From assembly GCA_002358855.1 (NCBI GenBank), contig DEPQ01000039.1, forward strand, positions 1-33,420: DNA of 33,420 nt, given 5' to 3'. This document shows positions 16,627-23,258 of this stretch, piece by piece. The first letter of the stretch is position 1, and the number at the start of each line of letters is the position of its first letter. The notes below the pieces were generated by a model. That model saw only the letters and a program-made list of their open reading frames with translations, did no database searches and was not told the origin of the DNA. The DNA comes from Bacteroidales bacterium UBA3388 (GTDB taxonomy: Bacteria > Bacteroidota > Bacteroidia > Bacteroidales > P3). Position numbers and translations under genes: made by a program.

Positions 16627-17940
16627 TTATTTCAGAAGATTTTGCACCAATCCACTGTCTTTTCCGACCTTATCAATAATAAGTTTCATAACTTTATCCC
16701 TACGAGATACATCACCAATACTTTTCCAATAATTATAAGCATCAACAAGTTCACTCAACAAAGAATTTCTCACTGGTGATTCCATTTGATTTTCAAGCAA
16801 ACTATTATAATCTATTCCGTATGAATTAGGTATTTTTTTACATATAGTCAATCTATTTTCTCTTCCTAATTGATACACTATATTATTTTCATCTTGTTTG
16901 AAATTAGATAAAACGACAGGCGAGTGAGTTGAAGCAATAAACTGAATATTAGGAAAAGTATATCTTAAACGATCCAGCATTTCTTGAGCCAATGAAGGGT
17001 GTAAATGAAGATCTATCTCATCTATAAAACACACTCCATTTGAATTACAATTATTATTCAACAAGAATGACCTATTAGCCAAATCAAATGCAATTGAAAA
17101 CACGCGTCTATAACCTGCTGGAAGAGATTCAAAATCCGATTCAACACCATTTTTAAATTTAAAAACAACAACATCTGCATTTCCTCTTGACACAACTGAT
17201 ATTTCCTTTACTTCAAAATCTTCATTTTTTACAGAATCTTTCAATGGTTCTGCAAATTTCCTTATACAATCTCCAACTGCATTAAGGTAGGCCTTTTCAT
17301 TGTTATTTGAATGGCCAAATTTATCGTTTTTCCATTGCATAACAAAATACCACTGCCAAACCAATCCACAATCACGAGGATCATCCCAATTGTAATAACC
17401 AGCAGACTGAGCAATTCCAAATTCAGACTTTAATAAATCTTTAATTTTTGTCCCCATATTTACCTTTTCGTGAGGAAAAGAATCCGAATAAAAAGCAAGT
17501 ATAGGTAAATTTTGAAGGGTCGCATAACATTCCCAAAAACTAATAGCCTCTTTCGCATAACGCTCCTTCAATCCAGATGATATATTTTCACGACAAAACT
17601 CTACATCTAATGTTTTTTTATCTTCTATTTCTATCGTAGTTTCAATCTTAATAGGAAACGAGCCTTCTTTTGATTGAGTACCATCTTCATTAAATTTCCT
17701 TGTAGGATCTGTCGTTTTAAAACTCATTACTTTTCCATTAATAGTATTTGCAATAAAATTACTTTGACTAATCTTTGCGCTCTTTGTGAAGATAAAACTC
17801 AACGACTGTTTAAGAGCAGTAATAAGATTTGTTTTACCCATTCCGTTCTTTCCAATCAAAATCGTTGTCATTTTACCAAACTCTAAGTTGATATTTTCGT
17901 AATTACGATAATTTGTAAGTTTTATGTTCTTAATATACAT
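16627..17940 (-). CDS. ptuA: AAA/ABC-type ATPase, Septu PtuA type
   Basis: The protein has 437 aa from ATG 17940; a TTG two codons earlier is also possible. It is an SMC/ABC-like ATPase in the AAA_15/AAA_21 group: 'LTNYRNYENINLEFG' at the N-terminus, Walker A 'GKNGMGKT' (30-37), an ABC-signature-like 'LPAGYRRVFSIAF' (about 280), Walker B 'CFIDEIDLHLHPS' (about 322) and the switch 'IASTHSPVV'. There is no TOPRIM nuclease domain at the C-terminus, unlike OLD proteins. Followed 5 bp later by an HNH gene, this is the PtuA-PtuB arrangement, in which PtuA oligomers bind PtuB and release nuclease activity when phage perturbs nucleotides. Assignment rests on domains and order only. Confidence 0.8.
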   Translation of the reverse strand: MYIKNIKLTNYRNYENINLEFGKMTTILIGKNGMGKTNLITALKQSLSFIFTKSAKISQSNFIANTINGKVMSFKTTDPTRKFNEDGTQSKEGSFPIKIETTIEIEDKKTLDVEFCRENISSGLKERYAKEAISFWECYATLQNLPILAFYSDSFPHEKVNMGTKIKDLLKSEFGIAQSAGYYNWDDPRDCGLVWQWYFVMQWKNDKFGHSNNNEKAYLNAVGDCIRKFAEPLKDSVKNEDFEVKEISVVSRGNADVVVFKFKNGVESDFESLPAGYRRVFSIAFDLANRSFLLNNNCNSNGVCFIDEIDLHLHPSLAQEMLDRLRYTFPNIQFIASTHSPVVLSNFKQDENNIVYQLGRENRLTICKKIPNSYGIDYNSLLENQMESPVRNSLLSELVDAYNYWKSIGDVSRRDKVMKLIIDKVGKDSGLVQNLLK

Positions 17941-17957
17941 ACTCAAATATTTTATTA

Positions 17958-17987
17958 CAAATGTATTTTAACTATTAAAATTACAAA
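17958..17987 (-). promoter_or_regulatory. Promoter of the ATPase/HNH operon
   Basis: On the minus strand TTTG (17987-17984), 18 bp, TACATTTG (17965-17958), located 17 bp upstream of the ATG at 17940. It lies inside the direct-repeat-bounded segment, so the cassette carries its own promoter. Confidence 0.6.
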
Positions 17988-18038
17988 AATACAAATAATT
18001 GTTGAATTTGCAATTTTTATTTATGAATCACAATAATA

Positions 18039-18082
18039 TTTCACCTTTATAAACTTAAAAGGAGGATTAAGTTATCCTCCTT
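18039..18082 (+). repeat. Right copy of 44-bp direct repeat (attR-like)
   Basis: It is identical to 15775-15808 over its first 34 bp and differs at two of the last ten. Here the repeat is not attached to a CPBP reading frame. If joined to that frame it would read through the stop position (TTA instead of TAA) for 11 more codons. Confidence 0.9.
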
Positions 18083-18090
18083 ATTTTTTA
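18058..18090. terminator. Bidirectional terminator between repeat and HU-like gene
   Basis: AAGGAGGAT (18059-18067) pairs perfectly with ATCCTCCTT (18074-18082), a 9-bp stem with a 6-nt loop. It is followed by ATTTTTTA on the plus strand and, read on the minus strand, by TTTTAAG. It would stop the HU-like operon (minus) and any plus-strand transcription. Confidence 0.75.
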
Positions 18091-18492
18091 CTCAATCATA
18101 CCTTTAACCTCTAAGTCGGCTTCTTGATATTTTACTTTGGATAGAGTGTGTTTAAAACTTACACTTGGCATAAAACGACAAGTGAAACGTGTGATTGTTG
18201 TTGCGTCCACTTTGTCAGCATCAAGTTGCGATTTAGCTCTTATCGTTGGAACGAAACTGCCTAAATAGCCTAACTTAACTGCACTGCCATTCAATACCGC
18301 TTTGCTTATTTCTATTTCCAAAGCCTTTAAGGTTGCTAACACATCAGCATACGAAATTGTTGTTGAATTACTGATTGTTGCTGCTATGTCGTCCAAGGTC
18401 AAATCAAGATTTCTGAACAATCTTGCAACATAGCGTTCTCCGGGATTTTGCCCTACGTGAATGTCACGTTTTACTTTTACGTACTTAATCAT
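18088..18492 (-). CDS. HU-family DNA-binding protein (long Bacteroidota type)
   Basis: The protein has 134 aa. It begins 'MIKYVKVKRDIHVGQNPGERY' and continues with an HU/IHF-like helical pair and beta arm ('VKLGYLGSFVPTIRAKSQ'). This is the longer Bacteroidota HU-related class (N-terminal extension, about 120-170 aa) rather than the 90-aa nucleoid HU. Members are commonly next to a smalltalk gene, as here (29 bp upstream). It may bend DNA at the neighbouring iterons, but that is inference. It ends beside the strong hairpin at 18058. Confidence 0.87.
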   Translation of the reverse strand: MIKYVKVKRDIHVGQNPGERYVARLFRNLDLTLDDIAATISNSTTISYADVLATLKALEIEISKAVLNGSAVKLGYLGSFVPTIRAKSQLDADKVDATTITRFTCRFMPSVSFKHTLSKVKYQEADLEVKGMIE

Positions 18493-18521
18493 AGTTTTTT
18501 TGTTTTTGATTGGTTAATAAT

Positions 18522-18674
18522 TTATTTTACTTGCTCACAGCTAATTGTATTAACTAACTTATAGCCGTTTTTAGCCGATACATTTCCCCCGATAAACGAG
18601 GCAATCGTGGTTAGAATCACTATCACAAATTCAATGATTCTTTTCCAATTTGGTTTTCTCTCTTGTGTTGTCAT
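18522..18674 (-). CDS. Smalltalk-type small membrane protein
   Basis: The protein has 50 aa from ATG 18674. The frame is open further upstream, but the promoter at 18703-18733 argues for the shorter form. The core 'NWKRIIEFVIVILTTIASFIGGNVSA' is the 'smalltalk' pattern: a Trp-Lys start, a single hydrophobic helix, and a Gly-rich end. These tiny Bacteroidota proteins usually sit beside HU-like DNA-binding genes and have no established function. The C-terminal extension after the helix (KNGYKLVNTISCEQVK) is longer than in the typical ~33-aa form. Confidence 0.7.
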   Translation of the reverse strand: MTTQERKPNWKRIIEFVIVILTTIASFIGGNVSAKNGYKLVNTISCEQVK

Positions 18675-18702
18675 CTCTATTATTGTTTTTAAGTTTACGA
18701 TG

Positions 18703-18733
18703 CAAAGATAAGACAGTTTTTTCTTTCCCACAA
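18703..18733 (-). promoter_or_regulatory. Promoter of the smalltalk-HU pair
   Basis: On the minus strand TTG (18733-18731), 20 bp, TATCTTTG (18710-18703), 28 bp upstream of the smalltalk ATG. It separates this pair from the primase-helicase gene as its own transcription unit. Confidence 0.65.
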
Positions 18734-18788
18734 TAGAGTGAAAGAGTTTGAAATAGTTTTGTTTAACTCTTTTTTATTAAAGTTTCTT

Positions 18789-20720
18789 TTAACTAATTTC
18801 TTTTTCCCAATTATAGTGAATTGTTTCTGCCATTTGGCTTTTCAATCTCTTAGAATAGCGTTCATAATACAAGCCTATGACACGCTCATCTCCCAAATCC
18901 CTGTTCTTTGCCACCTCAATCAAATTATCAAACCCCTCAAATAAATCCACCACATCTCTTCTCCAAAAATCCTTTGCTCCCTTGCGAAAATCATCGTTCA
19001 TCTTATGAATTATAAATACATTATCCGCCATATTACTTAAATCATAACTACCTGCTATATCGCTCTTTCGCACCACTCCAAAGGACTTTCTCGGGTGAGC
19101 AACAAGAATTATATGAATACCGCTCTTTCGTGCAAATTCGGCCAATTCTTTTATAAAATTACTTTGCTGATCAAATTTCTCCGAACCTAAATTCAACAAA
19201 TTCATACAAGCCATATTATCTAAAACCACTACTTGAACTTCTTTTTCTTCAACCAATTGCTTAACATTTCTAAACAACTGATCCCAATTATTGCCGTTTG
19301 CATTGTTATAGACAAACAACTTATCTTTCAAACTCTTTTCTATCAAAGCATTATTCTCTTCCGTATCCTTAAAAAGCCCTCGACTAATCAAAAGAAACCA
19401 AGATTTCAACCTCCAAGACTGCATCTCACCAGAAAAAAGTCCTACTTTAAAGTCTTTATCGCAAATATTTAATATCGTGTTAGTTAAAAACACTGTCTTT
19501 CCACAACCATTCACACCTGTAAGCACCGAAAGACCGCCCGCTGCCAAACCTCCACCAAGACTTCTATCCAATTCATTATAACCTGTCGGAATACGAAGAA
19601 TATCATTAGCTTGTGAAGAATTGATTTGCTCAAATCCCAACCACACATTCTCTTCTTGCACCTCGCTTTGCTTGAAATCCACAAAATCCTTCACTCCATA
19701 ATTCTTCTTCTGCAAAACAAAAGGCTCTATCTTCTCACGAAACTCCTTCCAATGATAAGAAGAACACGAATTATGAAAACATTTAAAACCAAGTCGTCCG
19801 TCCTCAAACTCAAAAACGGCAGAATCGGGGCTTTTATGCTCGCTATTGAACGGACATTCTTTCAGAATATATTTCCTACCCCCTGCAATAGAACGCTGCT
19901 CAAAAGCGATATTATGGCTTTTTAAAAAGGATTCTAAACTAAACTTACCCCTACCGTAATTATTCTCAGAAGAAGGACGACTATTCGGCGTCATAAAAGC
20001 AGCAACAATCTTCTCAAAATACGCCTTATCTATCGGCTTAATCTCTTGCGGAACGTGCTTAAAACAACTTGTACGATGAGGAGTCAAAGCACTATGCTCA
20101 CCCTTATGAGCCACCGTTCCATAAAGCTTTGTCAGCCTTGCACGATTAGAAACCTGAGTGTCAATCGCTACATTTTCATCAGAAAACAACATAGAAATCA
20201 CTTTAATAAAATCACTCACTAAATTGTCTGTCTGTTCATTAGCCTCCAAATCACAAGGCAACATAATATGATAACCATTTCCCGACACACAACCCACATA
20301 ATCATAAAACCCATTATGAAACAAGAAATCCCACACCTTTTTTGCCGTCATACTTGCGTAACTCAATTGCTCAAAAGTAGAAGAAGTGCCACTTGGTCTC
20401 ACAGGATCAAAATCCAACATCACCCATTTACGCCTCACAATATCTATATCACAAATACAATGATTACTCATAGCAAACTTCTCCATACACGAGGAATTTC
20501 TCATCTTGCCTTTCAACTGATCGTAATCTATTTGATTGAAGACAAAATACCAATTCAAGTTCAAATGCGCCATTCCTTCCAAAGCACTCATCAAACCGCC
20601 AACCGAAGCAAACCAACCCGAATAAGAACAATGTTTTCCATCAACATTTCCAATTCCGCGAATTTCGGTCGCCCCTAATTGGAAAATTTCAAAACACATA
20701 TTTAAATCATCTAACTTCAT
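18789..20720 (-). CDS. Primase-helicase: AEP/PrimPol-like domain fused to Twinkle/DnaB-like helicase
   Basis: The protein has 643 aa. The N-terminal third carries archaeo-eukaryotic primase motifs in order: 'MLDFDPVRP' (acidic pair D103, D105), 'SGNGYHIMLP' (146-155) and 'RLTKLYGT' (195-202). A zinc-finger-like patch follows: C289, H295, C314, C319. The C-terminal half is a RecA-fold helicase: 'IPTGYNELDRSLGGGL', Walker A 'GVNGCGKT' (402-409), 'GEM' (431-433), Walker B 'VVVLDN' (497-502), 'AHPRK', 'GSYDLSNMADNVF' and a terminal 'KNRDLG' finger typical of Twinkle and T7 gp4. The fusion would prime and unwind in a small replicon or phage. It is directly preceded by an A/T tract and three iterons. 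No transposase or integrase is present. Confidence 0.85.
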   Translation of the reverse strand: MKLDDLNMCFEIFQLGATEIRGIGNVDGKHCSYSGWFASVGGLMSALEGMAHLNLNWYFVFNQIDYDQLKGKMRNSSCMEKFAMSNHCICDIDIVRRKWVMLDFDPVRPSGTSSTFEQLSYASMTAKKVWDFLFHNGFYDYVGCVSGNGYHIMLPCDLEANEQTDNLVSDFIKVISMLFSDENVAIDTQVSNRARLTKLYGTVAHKGEHSALTPHRTSCFKHVPQEIKPIDKAYFEKIVAAFMTPNSRPSSENNYGRGKFSLESFLKSHNIAFEQRSIAGGRKYILKECPFNSEHKSPDSAVFEFEDGRLGFKCFHNSCSSYHWKEFREKIEPFVLQKKNYGVKDFVDFKQSEVQEENVWLGFEQINSSQANDILRIPTGYNELDRSLGGGLAAGGLSVLTGVNGCGKTVFLTNTILNICDKDFKVGLFSGEMQSWRLKSWFLLISRGLFKDTEENNALIEKSLKDKLFVYNNANGNNWDQLFRNVKQLVEEKEVQVVVLDNMACMNLLNLGSEKFDQQSNFIKELAEFARKSGIHIILVAHPRKSFGVVRKSDIAGSYDLSNMADNVFIIHKMNDDFRKGAKDFWRRDVVDLFEGFDNLIEVAKNRDLGDERVIGLYYERYSKRLKSQMAETIHYNWEKEIS

Positions 20721-20780
20721 ACTGCTTTCTTTTTTATTTTTAATTTTTTCTTAAATATTATTTTATTATAATTATATTAT
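20721..20780. other. A/T tract between primase gene and iterons (possible unwinding element)
   Basis: About 60 bp upstream of the primase-helicase start are almost only A and T (three G/C near 20724-20727 and one near 20751). No Bacteroidota promoter boxes are found in it. Its position between iterons and a primase-helicase gene matches the easily melted part of an iteron origin; this is inference. Confidence 0.5.
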
Positions 20781-20843
20781 TGTGTCTCAATCCGAGACCC
20801 GCAAGTATCAGCCTGAGACTGTCAAGTATCAATTTGAGACTAT
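20781..20843. repeat. Three tandem 21-bp iterons with internal dyads
   Basis: The units are 20781-20801, 20802-20822 and 20823-20843, with no spacers. Cores are GTCTCAATCCGAGAC, GTATCAGCCTGAGAC and GTATCAATTTGAGAC. Units 2 and 3 also share the leading CAAGTATCA. Each core is an inverted repeat (GTCTC/GAGAC, perfect in unit 1, one mismatch in units 2 and 3). The 21-bp period is two helical turns, so bound dimers would line up on one face. The third unit overlaps the stop codon region of the gene at 20829. Origin iterons or a cooperative operator are both possible. Confidence 0.8.
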
Positions 20844-21089
20844 TAAAGCAAAGAAATATTTATTTTTATCTTTGTTTAAAATCTTTTTTTCCTTGTAATA
20901 TTTCAACAAACGAAAAACACTTGCTCTGCTCATTCCAAGAACAAATGCTAAATTCTCCTTACTGCCATAATAACCATTTGGAAAATTCTTAATATAACTA
21001 ATAAGCAGAATTTCATCAGGTTTTAATCTTTTTCTTAAACTTGTTTCTAAGGCACCTATTACCTCTAAATCAACTATGAAATGTGACAT
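20829..21089 (-). CDS. Small winged-helix/HTH protein, possible iteron-binding regulator
   Basis: The protein has 86 aa. The central part reads 'DEILLISYIKNFPNGYYGSKENLAFVLGMSRASVFRLLKYYKEKKILNK', a winged-helix layout with a recognition helix around 'SRASVFRLLKYYKEK' and a beta-hairpin wing ('KNKYFFALIVSN'). It resembles the helix-turn-helix modules of plasmid or phage replication initiators and their repressors. The gene ends inside the third iteron. It overlaps the preceding HTH gene by 16 bp, so the two are translationally linked. DNA binding is likely; the target (the iterons) is inferred from position. Confidence 0.7.
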   Translation of the reverse strand: MSHFIVDLEVIGALETSLRKRLKPDEILLISYIKNFPNGYYGSKENLAFVLGMSRASVFRLLKYYKEKKILNKDKNKYFFALIVSN

Positions 21090-21265
21090 GCGTTCTCCTT
21101 TCTTAATTCGTTTCTAATCAACTCAACATCTTTTTGAGTATAAATAATCTTACATTTTCTTTCTTTGGGAAACATTTTCAACTTGCGTCTGATTCTCCAA
21201 AGTGTTGCGTAGGAAATACCTAATTCCTTACACACTTCTTTTGTTCTTTTGTCTTGATTTTGCAT
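21074..21265 (-). CDS. Small helix-turn-helix protein (MerR/excisionase-like)
   Basis: The protein has 63 aa from ATG 21265 (MQNQDKRTKEVC...); an upstream in-frame ATG at 21289 would add eight hydrophobic residues that do not fit the fold. 'TKEVCKELGISYATLWRIRRKLKMFP' is a helix-turn-helix, and 'IIYTQKDVELIRNELRKE' matches the wing and helix of small MerR-like or excisionase/DNA-binding proteins. It begins the HTH pair; the 240 bp between it and the divergent gene at 21506 contain palindromes that it may bind. The protein is too small to assign a precise role. Confidence 0.65.
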   Translation of the reverse strand: MQNQDKRTKEVCKELGISYATLWRIRRKLKMFPKERKCKIIYTQKDVELIRNELRKENACHIS

Positions 21266-21371
21266 AAAATTTAATTTAATTATTAACACTTAATTCGCTG
21301 ACAAAAATAGAACTACAACAACCTTATAACCAAATCAAAATCACCACGAAACAAAGGACTTTATTAAGAAA

Positions 21372-21418
21372 TTAACACATAAATTGTTAAAAGATTTTTC
21401 TCTAAAAAATTTCTTAGA
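21372..21418. promoter_or_regulatory. Two palindromes in the divergent control region
   Basis: TTAACA (21372-21377) and TGTTAA (21385-21390) form a perfect 6-bp inverted repeat with a 7-bp spacer. At 21401-21418, TCTAAAAAATTTCTTAGA is an 18-bp dyad symmetric except at one position pair. Both lie upstream of the TACCTTTG box at 21434 and between two divergent transcription units, as operators would. Confidence 0.4.
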
Positions 21419-21433
21419 TTCAAAAGATGATAT

Positions 21434-21441
21434 TACCTTTG
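21434..21441 (+). promoter_or_regulatory. -7 element of the 200-aa gene
   Basis: TACCTTTG matches TAnnTTTG and lies 64 bp upstream of the ATG at 21506. The -33 position has no TTTG; the 18-bp dyad at 21401-21418 occupies it, consistent with regulated rather than constitutive use. Confidence 0.5.
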
Positions 21442-21505
21442 CAAAAGAGTAAGCAGACAAATAAGGAAAAAACTTACATAAAATCTAAAATCACTTTATA
21501 CATTT

Positions 21506-22108
21506 ATGAAAACGAACGACTTAAATCAAGTAAAAGACTACGAACCCGACTCCGATTTCACCACAAATAAAGCGAAGAAAAGCCTTAAACACGCCTATTT
21601 GGAATGGAATGAGCAATTAGCAGAGAATATCATAAATAAATGGCTTGTGAAATATTCTTCATTTCCTGTTACACCTTTCATATTTTTGGAGTTTATCAAA
21701 GGCAGAAAAGACAGCATTTCCATTCACTTCAAAGGCACAATATCCGATGCAGACCTTGTAAGAATAGGCTTTATGTTAGGCTTAGATTACAAGGAGATGA
21801 ACATTGTTTTCAGAGAATACAGAATAGAGAGAAACAGAGCAGATCGCCTTTGTTCAAACTACTGTCCAAAAACGAAACGACAATTCTTAAATGGTTCTCA
21901 AATAGTCAAAGACCTTCAAAACCTACTAAGAGAACTATGCGTTCCATACATTTACACCACCCAAACAAAAGAAGAAAAAATAAGAGACACCGAGATAATG
22001 ATAGACGATACTCAAAGATACTTAGACGAAATAATGCTACAAGCAAGCATATTTAAAACAAAGATAAACAAACTCCAAACCCTAAGAGAAAAAATCAAAA
22101 GCGAATAG
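21506..22108 (+). CDS. Unknown 200-aa protein with C-terminal coiled coil
   Basis: I do not recognise a family. The N-terminus is charged (MKTNDLNQVKDYEPDSDF). A middle part has 'SISIHFKGTISDADLVRIGFMLGLDYKEMNIVFREYRIERN', possibly a small alpha-beta or HTH-like segment, followed by 'CSNYCPKTKRQ', a lone CxxxC. Residues about 150-200 are strongly helical and charged with heptad-like hydrophobics ('IMIDDTQRYLDEIMLQASIF', 'INKLQTLREKI'), a likely coiled coil. It is divergent from the HTH pair and shares its control region, suggesting it belongs to the same element. The coding strand is A/C-rich. Confidence 0.65.
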   Translation: MKTNDLNQVKDYEPDSDFTTNKAKKSLKHAYLEWNEQLAENIINKWLVKYSSFPVTPFIFLEFIKGRKDSISIHFKGTISDADLVRIGFMLGLDYKEMNIVFREYRIERNRADRLCSNYCPKTKRQFLNGSQIVKDLQNLLRELCVPYIYTTQTKEEKIRDTEIMIDDTQRYLDEIMLQASIFKTKINKLQTLREKIKSE

Positions 22109-22120
22109 AAAACTTTTTTG

Positions 22121-22128
22121 TATATTTG
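22121..22128 (+). promoter_or_regulatory. -7 element of the yhcG-like gene
   Basis: TATATTTG followed by C, 33 bp upstream of the ATG at 22162 and 12 bp after the previous stop. No clear -33 box at 19-21 bp. Confidence 0.5.
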
Positions 22129-22161
22129 CAAGGGAGAAAAAGAAGAAATACGAAGTAAAAT

Positions 22162-23244
22162 ATGAAAAAGAATTTGACTATTATAGATGAAGATTACACA
22201 CAGTGGGTAGAGGAGCTTAGTGTACGATACCACAAGAGTCAAATTAAAGCATCTGTAAGAGTAAATCAAGAGTTATTAAAATATTATTGGGAACTTGGTC
22301 GCGATATTGAAGAAATGCGAGTTGAGGAACGTTGGGGCGAAGGGGTTATCAAAAATCTCTCTATTGATTTACAGCATAGAAATCCCAATGCAACAGGACT
22401 TTCTCGAACAAATATATATTATGCAAAGAAATTTTATCTTCTATATTCTAAGTATTTAGAAATTGTTCCACAAGCTGAGGGACAATTAGAAACAGAAAAA
22501 GTCCCACAAGTTGTGGGAAATCTTGAAACTATATTTTCTATACCTTGGGGACATCATCGTTATTTGATTGATAAATATAGTAAAGAGCCTACAAAAGCTT
22601 TTTTCTACGTAAGAAAAACTATGGAAGAAGGTTGGAGTCGTGATATGTTGCTAAATTGTATGGAAGCAAATTTGTATGAACGTGAAGGTAAGGCTATAAC
22701 TAATTTTATTCGTACATTGCCTGATGAAACAAGTGAATTAGCACAAGAATTAACAAAAGATCCATATAATTTCGCTTTTACTGGAATTACAGGTAAATAT
22801 AACGAAGGAAAACTTAAAGAGGCATTATTAAATAATATTTCACAATTCTTATTGGAATTAGGTGTAGGTTTTGCTTATGTAGGTAAAGAGTTTAGACTTC
22901 AAATAGGTGAAAAGGAAAAGTTTATTGATTTGCTTTTTTATAATTTAAAACTATCGTGTTATGTAGTAATTGAGGTAAAAATTGGAGAATTTGATTTCCA
23001 AGACCTTGGTCAATTAAGTGGTTATGTTGTTGCGTGTAATCATATTTTAAAGAAAGAAGGTAGAGATAACCCAACAATTGGTTTGCTTATTTGTCGGCAA
23101 AAAGACTCGTTACTTGCACAGTATGCCTTGGAAGGAAGTAATCTTCCCTTAGGTATATCAGAATATGAACTATCTAAATTATATCCGGAAAACATTGAAG
23201 GCACAATACCTACGATAGAAGAAATTGAATCAAAACTAAAATAA
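22162..23244 (+). CDS. YhcG/DUF1016-family PDDEXK nuclease domain protein
   Basis: The protein has 360 aa. The N-terminal DUF1016 domain (about 15-160) shows 'VNQELLKYYWELGRDI', 'WGEGVIKNLSIDLQ' and 'WGHHRYLIDK'. The C-terminal PDDEXK domain has the catalytic set D256 ('FIDLLFY'), E271 and K273 ('IEVK') and the following 'DLGQLSGYV'. A short internal duplication (residues 102-110 and 114-122, VPQxxGxLE) lies in the linker. The family is abundant in accessory regions and often near restriction-modification or defence genes; its biological role is not settled. It has its own promoter and stands convergent to kamC, 14 bp away, with no hairpin between them. It is probably an acquired gene. Confidence 0.9.
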   Translation: MKKNLTIIDEDYTQWVEELSVRYHKSQIKASVRVNQELLKYYWELGRDIEEMRVEERWGEGVIKNLSIDLQHRNPNATGLSRTNIYYAKKFYLLYSKYLEIVPQAEGQLETEKVPQVVGNLETIFSIPWGHHRYLIDKYSKEPTKAFFYVRKTMEEGWSRDMLLNCMEANLYEREGKAITNFIRTLPDETSELAQELTKDPYNFAFTGITGKYNEGKLKEALLNNISQFLLELGVGFAYVGKEFRLQIGEKEKFIDLLFYNLKLSCYVVIEVKIGEFDFQDLGQLSGYVVACNHILKKEGRDNPTIGLLICRQKDSLLAQYALEGSNLPLGISEYELSKLYPENIEGTIPTIEEIESKLK

Positions 23245-23258
23245 TTAACCTTTTTTTC

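Noticed and set aside
15839..18038. Retron with ATPase/HNH effector
   Set aside because: No reverse transcriptase gene and no msr/msd-like inverted structure in the cassette or next to it.
20268..20678. 136-aa open frame on the plus strand
   Set aside because: It lies fully inside the primase-helicase gene, whose catalytic motifs in the other strand are clear. No family features.
21640..22056. 138-aa open frame on the plus strand in a second frame
   Set aside because: Nested within the 200-aa gene, without promoter or recognisable protein features; A/C-rich codon use keeps the other frame open.
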